The position numbers were made by a program, and so were the translations under genes. Of a stretch of 64,000 nucleotides of DNA, positions 52,438 through 63,108 are shown one piece after another; position 1 is the stretch's first letter, and every line of letters begins with the position of its first letter. Origin of the DNA: Streptomyces sp. R44 (GTDB taxonomy: Bacteria > Actinomycetota > Actinomycetes > Streptomycetales > Streptomycetaceae); contig NZ_CP163444.1 of assembly GCF_041053105.1 (NCBI RefSeq), forward strand, positions 2,852,001 to 2,916,000. Direction: 5' to 3'. Under the pieces are notes generated by a model. The model did no database searches. It saw only the letters and a list, made by a program, of their open reading frames with translations, and was not told the origin of the DNA.

Positions 52438-53808
52438 ATGCCCCGCCCCCTCCGGGTCGCGATCGTCGGCGCCGGCCCCGCCGGAATCTACGCCGCCGAT
52501 GCGCTGCTGAAGTCCGAGGCCGCCGCCGAGCCGGGCGTGTCGATCGACCTCTTCGAGCGGATGCCCGCGCCCTTCGGCCTCATCCGCTACGGCGTCGCCC
52601 CCGACCACCCGCGCATCAAGGGCATCATCACCGCCCTCCACCAGGTCCTCGACAAGCCGCAGGTCCGCCTCTTCGGCAACGTCGACTACGGCACCGACGT
52701 CCACCTCGACGACCTGCGCGCCTTCTACGACGCGGTGATCTTCTCGACCGGCGCCATGGCCGACCGCGAGCTGAAGATCCCCGGCGTGGAGCTCGACGGC
52801 TCGTACGGCGCCGCCGACTTCGCCTCCTGGTACGACGGTCACCCGGACGTGCCGCGCACCTGGCCGCTGAAGGCCGAGAAGGTCGCCGTCCTCGGCGTCG
52901 GCAACGTGGCCCTCGACATCGCGCGCATCCTCGCCAAGACGGCGGACGAGCTGCTTCCCACCGAGATCCCGGCGAACGTCCACGACGGCCTCAAGGCCAA
53001 CAAGGCCGTCGAGATCCACGTCTTCGGCCGTCGCGGCCCGGCGCAGGCGAAGTTCAGCCCCATGGAGCTGCGGGAGCTCGACCACTCGCCGAACATCGAG
53101 GTCATCGTCAACCCCGAGGACATCGACTACGACGAGGGCTCGATCGCCGAGCGCCGCAAGAACAAGCAGACCGACATGGTCGCCAAGACCCTGGAGAACT
53201 GGGCGATCCGCGACGCCGGCGACCGCCCGCACAAGCTCTTCCTGCACTTCTTCGAGTCCCCCGTCGAGATCCTCGGCGAGGACGGCCAGGTCGTCGGCCT
53301 GCGCACCGAGCGCACCGAGCTGGACGGCACGGGCAACGTGAAGGGCACCGGCGCCACCACCGACTGGGACGTCCAGGCGGTCTACCGCGCGGTCGGCTAC
53401 CTCTCCGACGAGCTGCCCAAGCTCCCCTGGGACGCGGTCTCCGGAACCGTCCCGGACGAGGGCGGCCGCGTGATCGAGGAGACCGGCGAGCACCTGGCCT
53501 CCACGTACTGCACCGGCTGGATCCGCCGCGGCCCCGTCGGCCTCATCGGCCACACCAAGGGCGACGCCAACGAGACCGTCGCGAACCTCCTGGACGACTT
53601 CGCGAACGGGCGCCTGCTCACGCCGGAGACCCCGGAGGAGGACGCGGTCGTGTCCTTCCTGGAGGGCAAGGGCATCACGTACACGACGTGGGAGGGCTGG
53701 TACGCCCTCGACGCCGCCGAGAAGGCGCTCGGCGAGCCGCAGGGCCGCGAGCGCGTGAAGATCGTCGAGCGCGAGGACATGCTGCGCGCGAGCGGCGCGA
53801 TCAAGTAG
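52438..53808 (+). CDS. fprA: NADPH-ferredoxin reductase FprA-like (adrenodoxin reductase family)
   Basis: This 456-residue flavoenzyme transfers electrons from NADPH to ferredoxin. The FAD motif VAIVGAGPAGIYAADALLK, the adrenodoxin reductase signature FGLIRYGVAPDHPRIKGI, the NADPH site VAVLGVGNVALDIARIL, and the C-terminal FAD contact GWIRRGPVGLIGHTKGDANETV are all present. Length is normal. An iron-box-like dyad and an unrelated phased operator lie in the 137 bp upstream. The electron acceptor (a cytochrome P450 ferredoxin or another) is not visible here. Confidence 0.93.
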   Translation: MPRPLRVAIVGAGPAGIYAADALLKSEAAAEPGVSIDLFERMPAPFGLIRYGVAPDHPRIKGIITALHQVLDKPQVRLFGNVDYGTDVHLDDLRAFYDAVIFSTGAMADRELKIPGVELDGSYGAADFASWYDGHPDVPRTWPLKAEKVAVLGVGNVALDIARILAKTADELLPTEIPANVHDGLKANKAVEIHVFGRRGPAQAKFSPMELRELDHSPNIEVIVNPEDIDYDEGSIAERRKNKQTDMVAKTLENWAIRDAGDRPHKLFLHFFESPVEILGEDGQVVGLRTERTELDGTGNVKGTGATTDWDVQAVYRAVGYLSDELPKLPWDAVSGTVPDEGGRVIEETGEHLASTYCTGWIRRGPVGLIGHTKGDANETVANLLDDFANGRLLTPETPEEDAVVSFLEGKGITYTTWEGWYALDAAEKALGEPQGRERVKIVEREDMLRASGAIK

Positions 53809-53871
53809 CCGTCGCGGGGCCCTCACCCCCTCCCGGTCCTACTCTGGAAGGACCCGGAAGAGGTGAGGGCC

Positions 53872-55578
53872 ATGTCCGCACCCACGATCGACCGGATCGA
53901 GCGGGCCAGGACCGCGGCGGCCCGTGAGTCCTGGACCGAGGCGTACGGGCTGCTGCACGCCCACGACGAGCACCCCACGCGCGCGCTGAGCGCCGACGAC
54001 CTGACGATCCTGGCCGACGCCGCCTGGTGGTCGGGCCATGTGGACGAGTCCGTCGCGGCCCGGCTGCGGGCCCACGCGGCGTACGTGGCGGGCGGCGACC
54101 ACCGGGGCGCCGGGCTTGCCTCGTGGTGGCTGTCGTACGAGTACGAGGGCCTCGGGCGGCCCGCGGCGGCGGCCGGCTGGCTGCACCGGGCCCACCACCA
54201 TCTGGACGACCAACCGCCCTGCCCCGAGCAGTGCTTCCTCGCGTGGACCGACGCGGAGGAGGCGGCGGCCCGCGGCGACCACGCGGCCGCGCTCGCGGCG
54301 GCCCGCCGCATGACCCGGCTCGCCCTCCGCTCCGGCAGCCCGGACCTCCTCGCCCTCAGCCGCCAGGCTGAGGCCTCCGTCCACCTCGCCAACGGCCGGC
54401 GCGCCGAGGCGCTGGCCCTCCTCGACGACGCGATGTGCGCGGTGACCGCCGGCGAACTGAGCGGCATGTTCACGGGCTGGCTGTACTGCCTGGCGATCAC
54501 CCAGTGCATGGACGCGGCGGACTTCGCCCGCGCGGTGGAGTGGACGAACGCGGCGATGGAATGGTGCGAACCGCCGTGGGCGGGCCACGCTTCGGACACC
54601 GAGCCCGCCGCGACCCCCATCACCGTCCCCTCCGGCGAGAACCCCTTCCGGGGAGTGTGCCGGGCGCACCGGGTCGAGGTGCTCGACCTCCTCGGGGCGT
54701 GGGCGCTCGCCGAGGCGGAGGCCCGGCTCGCGTGCCGTGAGGTGCCCGTGGACTGCCTGGAGTCGGCGGCCGCGGCCTACTACGCCGCCGGGGACGTCCA
54801 GCGGCGCCAGGGCCGCCTGGAGGAGGCCGCCGCCTCGTACGCGCACGCCCATGAACTCGGCAGGATCCCGCAGCCGGGCCTCGCGCTGCTGCGGCTCGCG
54901 CAGGGCCGTGCCGCCGCGGCCGTGGCGGGCGTCGACCTCGCCCTCGCCTGCCAGAGCGACCCCGCCCACGACCTCCTCGGCCGGGCCCGGCTGCTCGCCG
55001 CCCGGAGCGAGGTGGCCCTCGCCGTCCGCGACGTGCCCGGGGCCGCGGGCGCGGCGGCGGAGCTGGAGGTCCTGGCCGGGGACGTACCGCTGCTCCGGGC
55101 GATGGCCGACACGGCGCGGGGTGCGGTGGCCCTGGCGGAGGCACGTCCCGAGCCCGCGCTGCGGCTGCTGCGGCGGGCGCTCGCCGGGTGGCTGGAGCTG
55201 CGGGTGCCGTACGAGGCGGCCCAGGTGCGGATGCTGCTCGCGGCGGCCGACCGGGCGGTGGGCGACGAGGAGGCGGCCCGCCTGGAGCTGAGCGCGGCGC
55301 GAGCGGTGTTCGAACGGCTCGGGGCGGTGCCGGACGCGCGGCGGGCGGCGGCACTGCTGACCGGCGGGGCCCGGCGGCGCCTCCCGGGCGGGCTGACGGC
55401 CCGCGAGGCGGAGGTCCTGCGCCTCGTCGCCTCGGGCGGCACGAACAAGGACATCGCGCAGGCGCTGGTGATCAGCGAGCACACGGTGGCGCGGCACCTG
55501 AACAACATCTTCGCGAAGCTGGGCGTCGGCTCCCGAGCAGCAGCCACGTCCTACGCCTACGCCCACGACCTGCTGTGA
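53872..55578 (+). CDS. LuxR-type regulator with TPR-like helical repeats
   Basis: This protein of about 568 residues has an N-terminal region of TPR-like helical pairs (WTEAYGLLHAHDEH..., AAGWLHRAHHHLDD..., RAEALALLDDAM..., LEEAAASYAHAHELG...). A C-terminal LuxR/FixJ DNA-binding domain follows: LTAREAEVLRLVASGGTNKDIAQALVISEHTVARHLNNIFAKLGVGSRAAATSYA. There is no N-terminal ATPase. The ATG at 53872 was preferred over GTG 53863, having a GAGG nearby. It is followed, after a 340-bp repeat-filled gap, by a BBE-type oxidase that it probably controls. Confidence 0.9.
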   Translation: MSAPTIDRIERARTAAARESWTEAYGLLHAHDEHPTRALSADDLTILADAAWWSGHVDESVAARLRAHAAYVAGGDHRGAGLASWWLSYEYEGLGRPAAAAGWLHRAHHHLDDQPPCPEQCFLAWTDAEEAAARGDHAAALAAARRMTRLALRSGSPDLLALSRQAEASVHLANGRRAEALALLDDAMCAVTAGELSGMFTGWLYCLAITQCMDAADFARAVEWTNAAMEWCEPPWAGHASDTEPAATPITVPSGENPFRGVCRAHRVEVLDLLGAWALAEAEARLACREVPVDCLESAAAAYYAAGDVQRRQGRLEEAAASYAHAHELGRIPQPGLALLRLAQGRAAAAVAGVDLALACQSDPAHDLLGRARLLAARSEVALAVRDVPGAAGAAAELEVLAGDVPLLRAMADTARGAVALAEARPEPALRLLRRALAGWLELRVPYEAAQVRMLLAAADRAVGDEEAARLELSAARAVFERLGAVPDARRAAALLTGGARRRLPGGLTAREAEVLRLVASGGTNKDIAQALVISEHTVARHLNNIFAKLGVGSRAAATSYAYAHDLL

Positions 55579-55612
55579 CCCACCCCCGTTGTGGGCGCTC
55601 GCACCGCCGGGC

Positions 55613-55820
55613 CCGTTGTGGGCAATCGTTCCGCTGGGGCGGAACGGGTGGGCACAACGGACCCGCGCCTTGCCGGCGCCAGAGGCTCCCGCGCCTGAAC
55701 CCGCACCGGATGCGCGGCGCACCGGTGGTGCGGGCCAGGGCGCGGAACGCGGAGGCGCCGCGGGAGGGCGCCGTCCCGTGTGCCCACCCGTCCCGCCCAG
55801 CGGGACGATTGCCCACACGG
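55613..55820. repeat. Dispersed 208-bp hairpin-ended element, copy 2
   Basis: Two long imperfect hairpins in opposite orientation bound the element: 55613-55660 (arms CCGTTGTGGGCAATCGTTCC / GGAACGGGTGGGCACAACGG) and 55776-55820. Compared with copy 1 the arms differ by paired changes that keep the stems. The spacer contains cccgcaccggatgcgcggcg, the complement of the spacer in copy 1 (15135-15305). There is no gene inside. It occupies most of the gap between the LuxR-type and oxidase genes; a G9 run borders it (55819-55827). Confidence 0.78.
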
Positions 55821-55918
55821 GGGGGGGCGCGTGGGCCGGATCGCCCATGCCGCGGGCGGCCCACCCATGGGTCGTTCCGGCGATGCGGCCCGGAGGGGCG
55901 TCCCGCTACACCGGACCC

Positions 55919-57289
55919 ATGACCACCACAACCACCCCCCTGGACACACTCCGCCGCACCGTGCGCGGTGCCGTCGTCGCCCCCGGCGACCCCTCCTACG
56001 ACACCTCCCGCCGGGTCTACAACGCCCTCCACGACCGCCGCCCCGCCGTCGTCGTCCACGCCGTGGACGCCGGTGACGTGATCGCGGCGGTGCGGTACGC
56101 CCGGGAGCACGCGCTCCCGCCGGCCGTGCGCGGTGGCTCCCACGCCGTCGCCGGTTTCGGGACCGTCGACGACGGCCTGGTCGTCGACCTGTCCCGGATG
56201 CGCGGCGTACGGGTCGACCCCGAGGCCCGGACCGCCCGGGCCGAGGGCGGTGCCACCTGGGGCGACTTCAACCACGCCACCCACGCCTTCGGGCTCGCCA
56301 CCACCGGCGGGGTCGTCTCCACGACCGGCGTCGGCGGGCTGACGCTCGGCGGCGGCATGGGGCACCTGGCCCGCCGCTGCGGCCTGAGCTGCGACAACCT
56401 GGTCGCCGCGGACGTGGTGACCGCCGACGCCACCCTCGTCTCCTGTGACGCGGAGCGGCACCCCGACCTGTACTGGGCGCTCCGCGGCGGCGGCGGGAAC
56501 TTCGGGGTCGTCACCTCCCTCGCCTACCGGCTGCACCCGGTCGACACGATCTACGGCGGCATCACCTGCTACGCGCTCGACGGCGACGTCGCCCGCGCCT
56601 GGCGGGACCTGAACGCCACCGCGCCGGTCGAGCTGAACGTGATCCTCGTGATCGCGCTCGGCCCGGAGGAACCGTTCCTGCCGGAGCGCTGGCACGGGCG
56701 GCCGATCTGCGCCGCGTTCACCTGCTTCAGCGGCCCGCCGGAGGAGGACGAGAAGGTCCTCGCCCGCCTGGACGGCCTCGGCCCGGTCATCGGCCGGTTC
56801 ATGGACCGGATGCCGTACCCGGTGATCAACACCCTCTTCGACGAGCAACTGCCGCCGGGCCTCTACCACTACTGGAAGGGCAACTTCAGCCGCGAGCTCA
56901 CCGACGGCGCGATCGACGCCCACATGGAGTTCGGCGCGACGATGCCGTCGATGGAGTCGGACACCGCGATCTTCCCGATCGACGGGGCGTGCCACGACGT
57001 GGGCCCGGAAGAGACCGCGTTCGCCTACCGGGACGCCTTCTTCTCGCACTCCTTCGGCGGCACCTGGACCGACCCGGCGGACTCGGAGCACAACATCGCC
57101 TGGACCCGCGCCTACGACCGGGCACTGCGCCCGCACACCCAGGAGGGCGGGTACGTGAACTTCATGGACACCGACGACCAGGACCGGGTGCGGGTCAACT
57201 ACCGCCAGAACTACGAGCGGCTGCGTACGGTCAAGCGCCGCTACGACCCCGACAACGTGTTCCGGCTGAACCAGAACATCGTCCCGTAG
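55919..57289 (+). CDS. FAD-dependent oxidase of the berberine-bridge-enzyme family
   Basis: This 456-residue flavin oxidoreductase has a PCMH FAD-binding domain and a C-terminal BBE module (YVNFMDTDDQDRVRVNYRQNYERLRTVKRRYDPDNVFRLNQNI). His75 (RGGSHAVAGF) and Cys158 (CGLSCDNL) are the two residues used for bicovalent FAD attachment. A PDLYWALRGGGGNFGVVTSL segment confirms the family. These enzymes oxidise sugars, alkaloids or polyketides with O2. The substrate is unknown. No signal peptide is seen. No clear ribosome-binding site precedes ATG 55919; a -10-like CTACAC is 7-12 bp upstream, so a leaderless message is possible. Confidence 0.9.
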   Translation: MTTTTTPLDTLRRTVRGAVVAPGDPSYDTSRRVYNALHDRRPAVVVHAVDAGDVIAAVRYAREHALPPAVRGGSHAVAGFGTVDDGLVVDLSRMRGVRVDPEARTARAEGGATWGDFNHATHAFGLATTGGVVSTTGVGGLTLGGGMGHLARRCGLSCDNLVAADVVTADATLVSCDAERHPDLYWALRGGGGNFGVVTSLAYRLHPVDTIYGGITCYALDGDVARAWRDLNATAPVELNVILVIALGPEEPFLPERWHGRPICAAFTCFSGPPEEDEKVLARLDGLGPVIGRFMDRMPYPVINTLFDEQLPPGLYHYWKGNFSRELTDGAIDAHMEFGATMPSMESDTAIFPIDGACHDVGPEETAFAYRDAFFSHSFGGTWTDPADSEHNIAWTRAYDRALRPHTQEGGYVNFMDTDDQDRVRVNYRQNYERLRTVKRRYDPDNVFRLNQNIVP

Positions 57290-57333
57290 CCGGCCGTCAG
57301 GGGCCGAGGACGAGGGCTCCGATCGAGAGGGGT

Positions 57334-58026
57334 CTACGGGACCGTGCGGGCCGTCGCGAGGAGGCGGACCGTGTCCTCGGGGGCCAGCGCGAGCGCGTTG
57401 CCGACGGTTCCGAGGACCTCGGTCTCGGCCGGCGTGTAGGCGCCGTCCGCGAGCGCGATCCGGGCGGCCTGGACCAGGATCGACTCCCGCCCGGCGGGCG
57501 CCAGGTGCGGGGTGAGCGGCTCCAGGGCCTCGTGGAGCTCGATCGACAGGAGCGTGCCCTCGGGGTTCACCTCGGGCATGAAGCGCCCGGTGTCCGCCTC
57601 CAGGGCCTCGACGAGGTCGACGAGCTGGACGGCCGTGCACTCGGCGAAGCCGGCGGACCGGACCGCGGTGACGGCCCGGTCCAGGACCTCGCGGGACTCG
57701 GTGCCGCCGGCCGCGAGGACGGCCAGGGCGACGGTGTGCACGGCGTCCCGCAGCATCGCGGAGAAGCGGCTCGTCGTCGGGTGGTCGAGCACCTCCGTAC
57801 CGAAGTGCGTGTGACAGGCCGCGCACTCGACGACGGGGCCGGTACAGCCCCGGGGCAGGACGGGGACGCCCAGGACGGCGAACCTGCGGCGGCCGGTGCG
57901 CCGTCGGTAGTTGCGGTCGCCCCCGCACTCCTCGCAGAAGAACTCGCCGTCTCCGACGGTGTTCCAGGAGGTGCGGATTCCGCAGACGGTCACCTTCCCA
58001 CCACGTGAATTCCGGGCAGACCGCAC
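57334..58026 (-). CDS. TerB-family protein with N-terminal zinc-ribbon-like motif
   Basis: This protein of about 230 residues has a treble-clef or zinc-ribbon start: GDGEFFCEECGGDRNYRRRTGRRRFAVLGVPVLPRG and VECAACHTHFGTE. An all-helical TerB domain follows (FSAMLRDAVHTVALAVLAAGG..., ESILVQAARIALADGAYTPAETEVLGTVGNAL). TerB proteins are linked to tellurite resistance and membrane stress complexes. The start is uncertain: GTG 58026 has GGAGG at good spacing, but GTG 58032 and a further GTG downstream are possible. Confidence 0.85.
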   Translation of the reverse strand: MRSARNSRGGKVTVCGIRTSWNTVGDGEFFCEECGGDRNYRRRTGRRRFAVLGVPVLPRGCTGPVVECAACHTHFGTEVLDHPTTSRFSAMLRDAVHTVALAVLAAGGTESREVLDRAVTAVRSAGFAECTAVQLVDLVEALEADTGRFMPEVNPEGTLLSIELHEALEPLTPHLAPAGRESILVQAARIALADGAYTPAETEVLGTVGNALALAPEDTVRLLATARTVP

Positions 58027-58157
58027 ACGCACCTCCTCAACGGCCCGGCTGCACTGCCGGCGTTGGCGTGATGTTAGCCACATCCTTGATGTGGCGTCAG
58101 CACCCCGTCAGGACTTCACCGCGGACTTGGCCGAGACACGTCACCGCTCTCCCATGA

Positions 58158-59462
58158 TCAGGAAGCGCGGCGGCGGCGCTTCGCGAAGGCCAGGAAGCCT
58201 CCGCCGACGGCGACGGCGGCCACGGCGGCGGCGATGGCACCCGGGCCGATGGCCGAACCGGTCGTCGCGAGATCACCCTCCGGGGTGGCGGACGGGGCCG
58301 GGGCGGGCGCGGTGGTGGCCTCACCCGGAGTCGTCGGAGAGCCCGGGGTGGACGGGGTGGACGGGGACGCGGAGGGGGTCCCGGTGCCGTCCGGGGTGGT
58401 CGGCGTGCCCTCGGTCGCCGGGGTGGTGGGCGCCGGGGTGGCGGTCGGCTTCGGCGTCTCGGGGGTGACGACGGGGCCGGGGGTGGTCACCTCGGGGAGG
58501 CAGCCGGTGAAGTTCATCTGGTGGGTCTCGGCGCCGGGGATCGTGTCCAGCGACTCGGCGATGACGGAGCCGTTGATGTGGCCGGGGCCGTAGGCGCCCC
58601 GGCCGCCCATGGTGACGGCGGCGTCGGGCGCGAGGATCGTGCCGGGCCAGGCGGCGTAGTTCTTCTTGACGGTCGCGGCCTGCGGGAAGTTCCACAGCAG
58701 CTTGGAGCGGATGCTCTTGTGGGCTTCGGTGTGCTGGTCGTAGTCGTCCTGGACGTACGCGCCGCCGTCCGAGATCCAGACGCCGGAGGTCGGCTTGGCC
58801 TGCATGTCGTACGAGGTGCCGATGACGTTCACGAGGGTGGAGGAGCCCGCCGGGACCTTGAGGTAGATCTCGCCGGCCTTCTCCAGGTCGGCGCTGCTCA
58901 CGGCGAAGACGTTCAGCCTGGCGTCGGTGCCGGTGAGGTAGAGGCCCCGCCCGTCGACGGCCGCCTCGCCGTTGGGCCGCACGGCCGCCCAGCCGGCGGA
59001 CAGCCTGCGCAGTTCGGTGAACTCCTTGCCGAAGTCGATCGGGGAGGGTCCGGTCGCGACCTTGTCGCCGTCGACGTCGAAGCCGGTGCCCCGGGAGTTG
59101 TCGACGACCTTGCCGGCGATGCCGGATCCCTTGACGAGGACCACGCCGTTGGCCTTGAGGGTGCCGCCGACGACGAGGCTGTGCCCGCCGGGCAGCTGGG
59201 CGAGGTCGGCGTCGGAGAGGCGGGAGCCGACGGAGAAGCCGGACGTGCCCGGCTCGCCGAAGGTGGCGTCGCCGCCGACGGCGACCGCGCCTTCGGAGTC
59301 CGCGTGGCGGACGGAGTCCTTCTCGACGAACTCGGCGTACAGACCGGCCGTGCCGAGCGGATGCGACACGCACTCCGTGGTGGTGGCGGAGGCGGCGGGG
59401 GCCCAGCTGAGGGCGGCACCGGTCACCGCGAGGACGGCGGCCACGGCAGCGGTCGTGCGCAT
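58158..59462 (-). CDS. Choice-of-anchor-A surface protein with LAxTG sorting signal
   Basis: This 434-residue protein has a signal peptide (cleaved after ASA), then a choice-of-anchor-A domain (AVAVGGDATFG...SLVVGGTLKANGVVLVKG...STLVNVIGTSYD...ILAPDAAVTMGGRGAYGPGHINGSVIAESL). A Thr/Pro-rich stalk (about 310-395) leads to the sorting signal L398-A-T-T-G402, a hydrophobic helix and KRRRR. LAxTG is the signal of class E sortases (SrtE) in Streptomyces, so the protein should be linked to peptidoglycan. No sortase E gene is adjacent. Function unknown, perhaps adhesion or matrix. Confidence 0.9.
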   Translation of the reverse strand: MRTTAAVAAVLAVTGAALSWAPAASATTTECVSHPLGTAGLYAEFVEKDSVRHADSEGAVAVGGDATFGEPGTSGFSVGSRLSDADLAQLPGGHSLVVGGTLKANGVVLVKGSGIAGKVVDNSRGTGFDVDGDKVATGPSPIDFGKEFTELRRLSAGWAAVRPNGEAAVDGRGLYLTGTDARLNVFAVSSADLEKAGEIYLKVPAGSSTLVNVIGTSYDMQAKPTSGVWISDGGAYVQDDYDQHTEAHKSIRSKLLWNFPQAATVKKNYAAWPGTILAPDAAVTMGGRGAYGPGHINGSVIAESLDTIPGAETHQMNFTGCLPEVTTPGPVVTPETPKPTATPAPTTPATEGTPTTPDGTGTPSASPSTPSTPGSPTTPGEATTAPAPAPSATPEGDLATTGSAIGPGAIAAAVAAVAVGGGFLAFAKRRRRAS

Positions 59463-59649
59463 ACGAAACTCCAGGTCAGGGAGTACGGAGAGGGGAGGCG
59501 TGGGGGGTCCCGAGGGGGATGGTCCGTACCATCCGTCAGACCGTGATGTGCCGTCAACTCACCCCATATGGCGCTGATTCCGACATGACCGGGCGATCTT
59601 CCTTAAGTGAACCTGAAGCGACGTGAAACTATGACGCGGCTCACACGTG
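59463..59649. other. Gap between the anchored surface protein gene and the leuA terminator
   Basis: The 187 bp upstream of the surface protein gene should hold its promoter, but I saw no clear motif. No other gene was recognised. Confidence 0.5.
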
Positions 59650-59692
59650 CCGCTGCCCCGCACCCTCCGGGAGGAAGGGTGCGGGGCAGCGG
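59650..59692 (-). terminator. Terminator hairpin after leuA
   Basis: A perfect 17-bp stem (CCGCTGCCCCGCACCCT at 59650-59666 with 59676-59692) with a 9-nt loop lies 19 nt beyond the leuA stop. No U-run follows on the - strand. Confidence 0.78.
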
Positions 59693-59711
59693 ACGGCGGG
59701 GTGGAGCGGGG

Positions 59712-61618
<1,907 letters not shown>

Positions 61619-61777
61619 GATGTGCGTCACCATAGCCCAGGTCCGGGAGAGCCGGACGTCCTGTTTCAGTATGCGGGACGGCGTCCGCGTCAAGGGCGAA
61701 AGGTGACCCATCACTCCATTTCGCCAATCATCGTCGCTACTCGTGACACCGGCGGTACGCAGTGCCACATTGCCTTC

Positions 61778-62824
61778 ATGACCTCCCACCCGCCTGTCTT
61801 CTGCTCGATCGTCCCGCCCCACGTCCTGGAGCGGCTGGCCCGGTCGGCCGATCCGGCCGTCGCCGAGGCCGCCCGCCGCACCCTCGCGGTGGACCTCACC
61901 CAGCGCGCCACCCGCACCGAGCGGACCGCGCCCGCCCCGTCGGAGAGCAGCACCGGAAAGCCCAGGCGCACGATCTACGACGCCAAGAACGGCACCCGGC
62001 TCCCTGGCCACCAGGTGCTCGACGAGGGAGAGCCGCCGGTCACCGACGGCACGGCCAACCGCGCCTACGCCGGCCTCGGCGCCACCTTCGACCTCTTCCT
62101 GAACGCCTTCGGCCACGACTCGATCGACGGCGCCGGGCTGCCGCTCCGCGCCACCATCCACTTCGACGAGAAGTACGACAACGCCTTCTGGAACGGCGAG
62201 CAGATGGTGTTCGGCGACGGGGACGGCGAGCTCTTCCTCGACTTCACGATCCCGGTCGACGTCATCGGCCACGAACTGGCCCACGGCTTCACCCAGTACT
62301 CGGCGAACCTCGCGTACTACGGCCAGTCGGGGGCGCTCAACGAGCACGTCTCGGACGTCTTCGGCTCGCTCGTGAAGCAGTACGCCCTCGGCCAGAGCGC
62401 GGAGCAGGCCGACTGGCTCATCGGCGCCGGGCTGCTGGGCCCCGCCGTCGACGAGGGAACGGCCCTGCGGTCCATGAAGGCCCCCGGCACCGCGTACGAC
62501 GACGACGTCCTCGGCAAGGACCCGCAGCCCGCGCACATGGACCACTACGTGCGCACCAGCTCCGACAACGGCGGCGTGCACATCAACTCCGGCATCCCCA
62601 ACCACGCCTTCTACCTGCTCGCCACCGAGCTCGGCGGCAACGCCTGGGAGCGTCCCGGCCGGATCTGGTACGCGACGATGACCGGCGGTGCGCTGACCGA
62701 GGAGATCCGGTTCGACGAGTTCGCGCGGGCGACGGTGACGACGGCGCGGGACCTCTACGGCGACGGGGACGTGGTCGAGGCCGTGAAGCGCGCCTGGGCG
62801 GGGGTCGGTGTGACGGCCTCGTGA
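61778..62824 (+). CDS. M4 family metallopeptidase (protealysin/thermolysin-like)
   Basis: This 348-residue zinc peptidase has H-E-L-A-H in VDVIGHELAHGFTQYSA, the downstream Glu in GALNEHVSDVFGSL, and the catalytic His region DNGGVHINSGIPNHAFYLLA. The N-terminus (MTSHPPVFCSIVPPHVLERLARSADPAVAEAARRTL) is the short protealysin-type propeptide with the P-P-H motif, not a Sec signal. It is therefore made without an obvious export signal. The next gene encodes an emfourin inhibitor, the usual partner. It may act on intracellular or secreted targets; unknown. Confidence 0.94.
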   Translation: MTSHPPVFCSIVPPHVLERLARSADPAVAEAARRTLAVDLTQRATRTERTAPAPSESSTGKPRRTIYDAKNGTRLPGHQVLDEGEPPVTDGTANRAYAGLGATFDLFLNAFGHDSIDGAGLPLRATIHFDEKYDNAFWNGEQMVFGDGDGELFLDFTIPVDVIGHELAHGFTQYSANLAYYGQSGALNEHVSDVFGSLVKQYALGQSAEQADWLIGAGLLGPAVDEGTALRSMKAPGTAYDDDVLGKDPQPAHMDHYVRTSSDNGGVHINSGIPNHAFYLLATELGGNAWERPGRIWYATMTGGALTEEIRFDEFARATVTTARDLYGDGDVVEAVKRAWAGVGVTAS

Positions 62825-62853
62825 GCCGGCCGGTTCTGCGGTAGACAGGGCCC

Positions 62854-63105
62854 ATGCGGATTCGAGTGCGGCGCACGGGTGGTTTCGCGGGCATCGAGCG
62901 GTCGGCGGAGGTGGAGGTCTCGGGACCCGAATGGGAGTCCCTGACCTCCACCGTCCTCGCGGAGGGCGACGGTGACGCCCGGGGCGTGCCGGACGGCTTC
63001 TCGTACGAGATCACCGTCGACGGCCGCACGCTCCGCTGCGGCGACCCCCACCTCACGGACGCCCAGAGGACCCTCGTGACGAGGGTCCTCAAGGAAGGGG
63101 CGTAG
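62854..63105 (+). CDS. Emfourin-like protealysin inhibitor
   Basis: This 83-residue protein resembles emfourin, the slow-tight inhibitor of protealysin-like M4 proteases: MRIRVRRTGGFAGIERSAEVE, then VPDGFSYEITVDG and HLTDAQRTLVTRVL. It follows the M4 gene after 29 bp on the same strand, probably in one transcript, and likely keeps the peptidase in check in the cytoplasm. Assignment rests on pattern and on the M4 neighbour. Confidence 0.88.
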   Translation: MRIRVRRTGGFAGIERSAEVEVSGPEWESLTSTVLAEGDGDARGVPDGFSYEITVDGRTLRCGDPHLTDAQRTLVTRVLKEGA

Positions 63106-63108
63106 GCC

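Noticed and set aside
55188..55922. 244-codon + frame across the end of the LuxR-type gene and the repeat element
   Set aside because: It is a shifted frame of the regulator continued through the 208-bp repeat; no homology.
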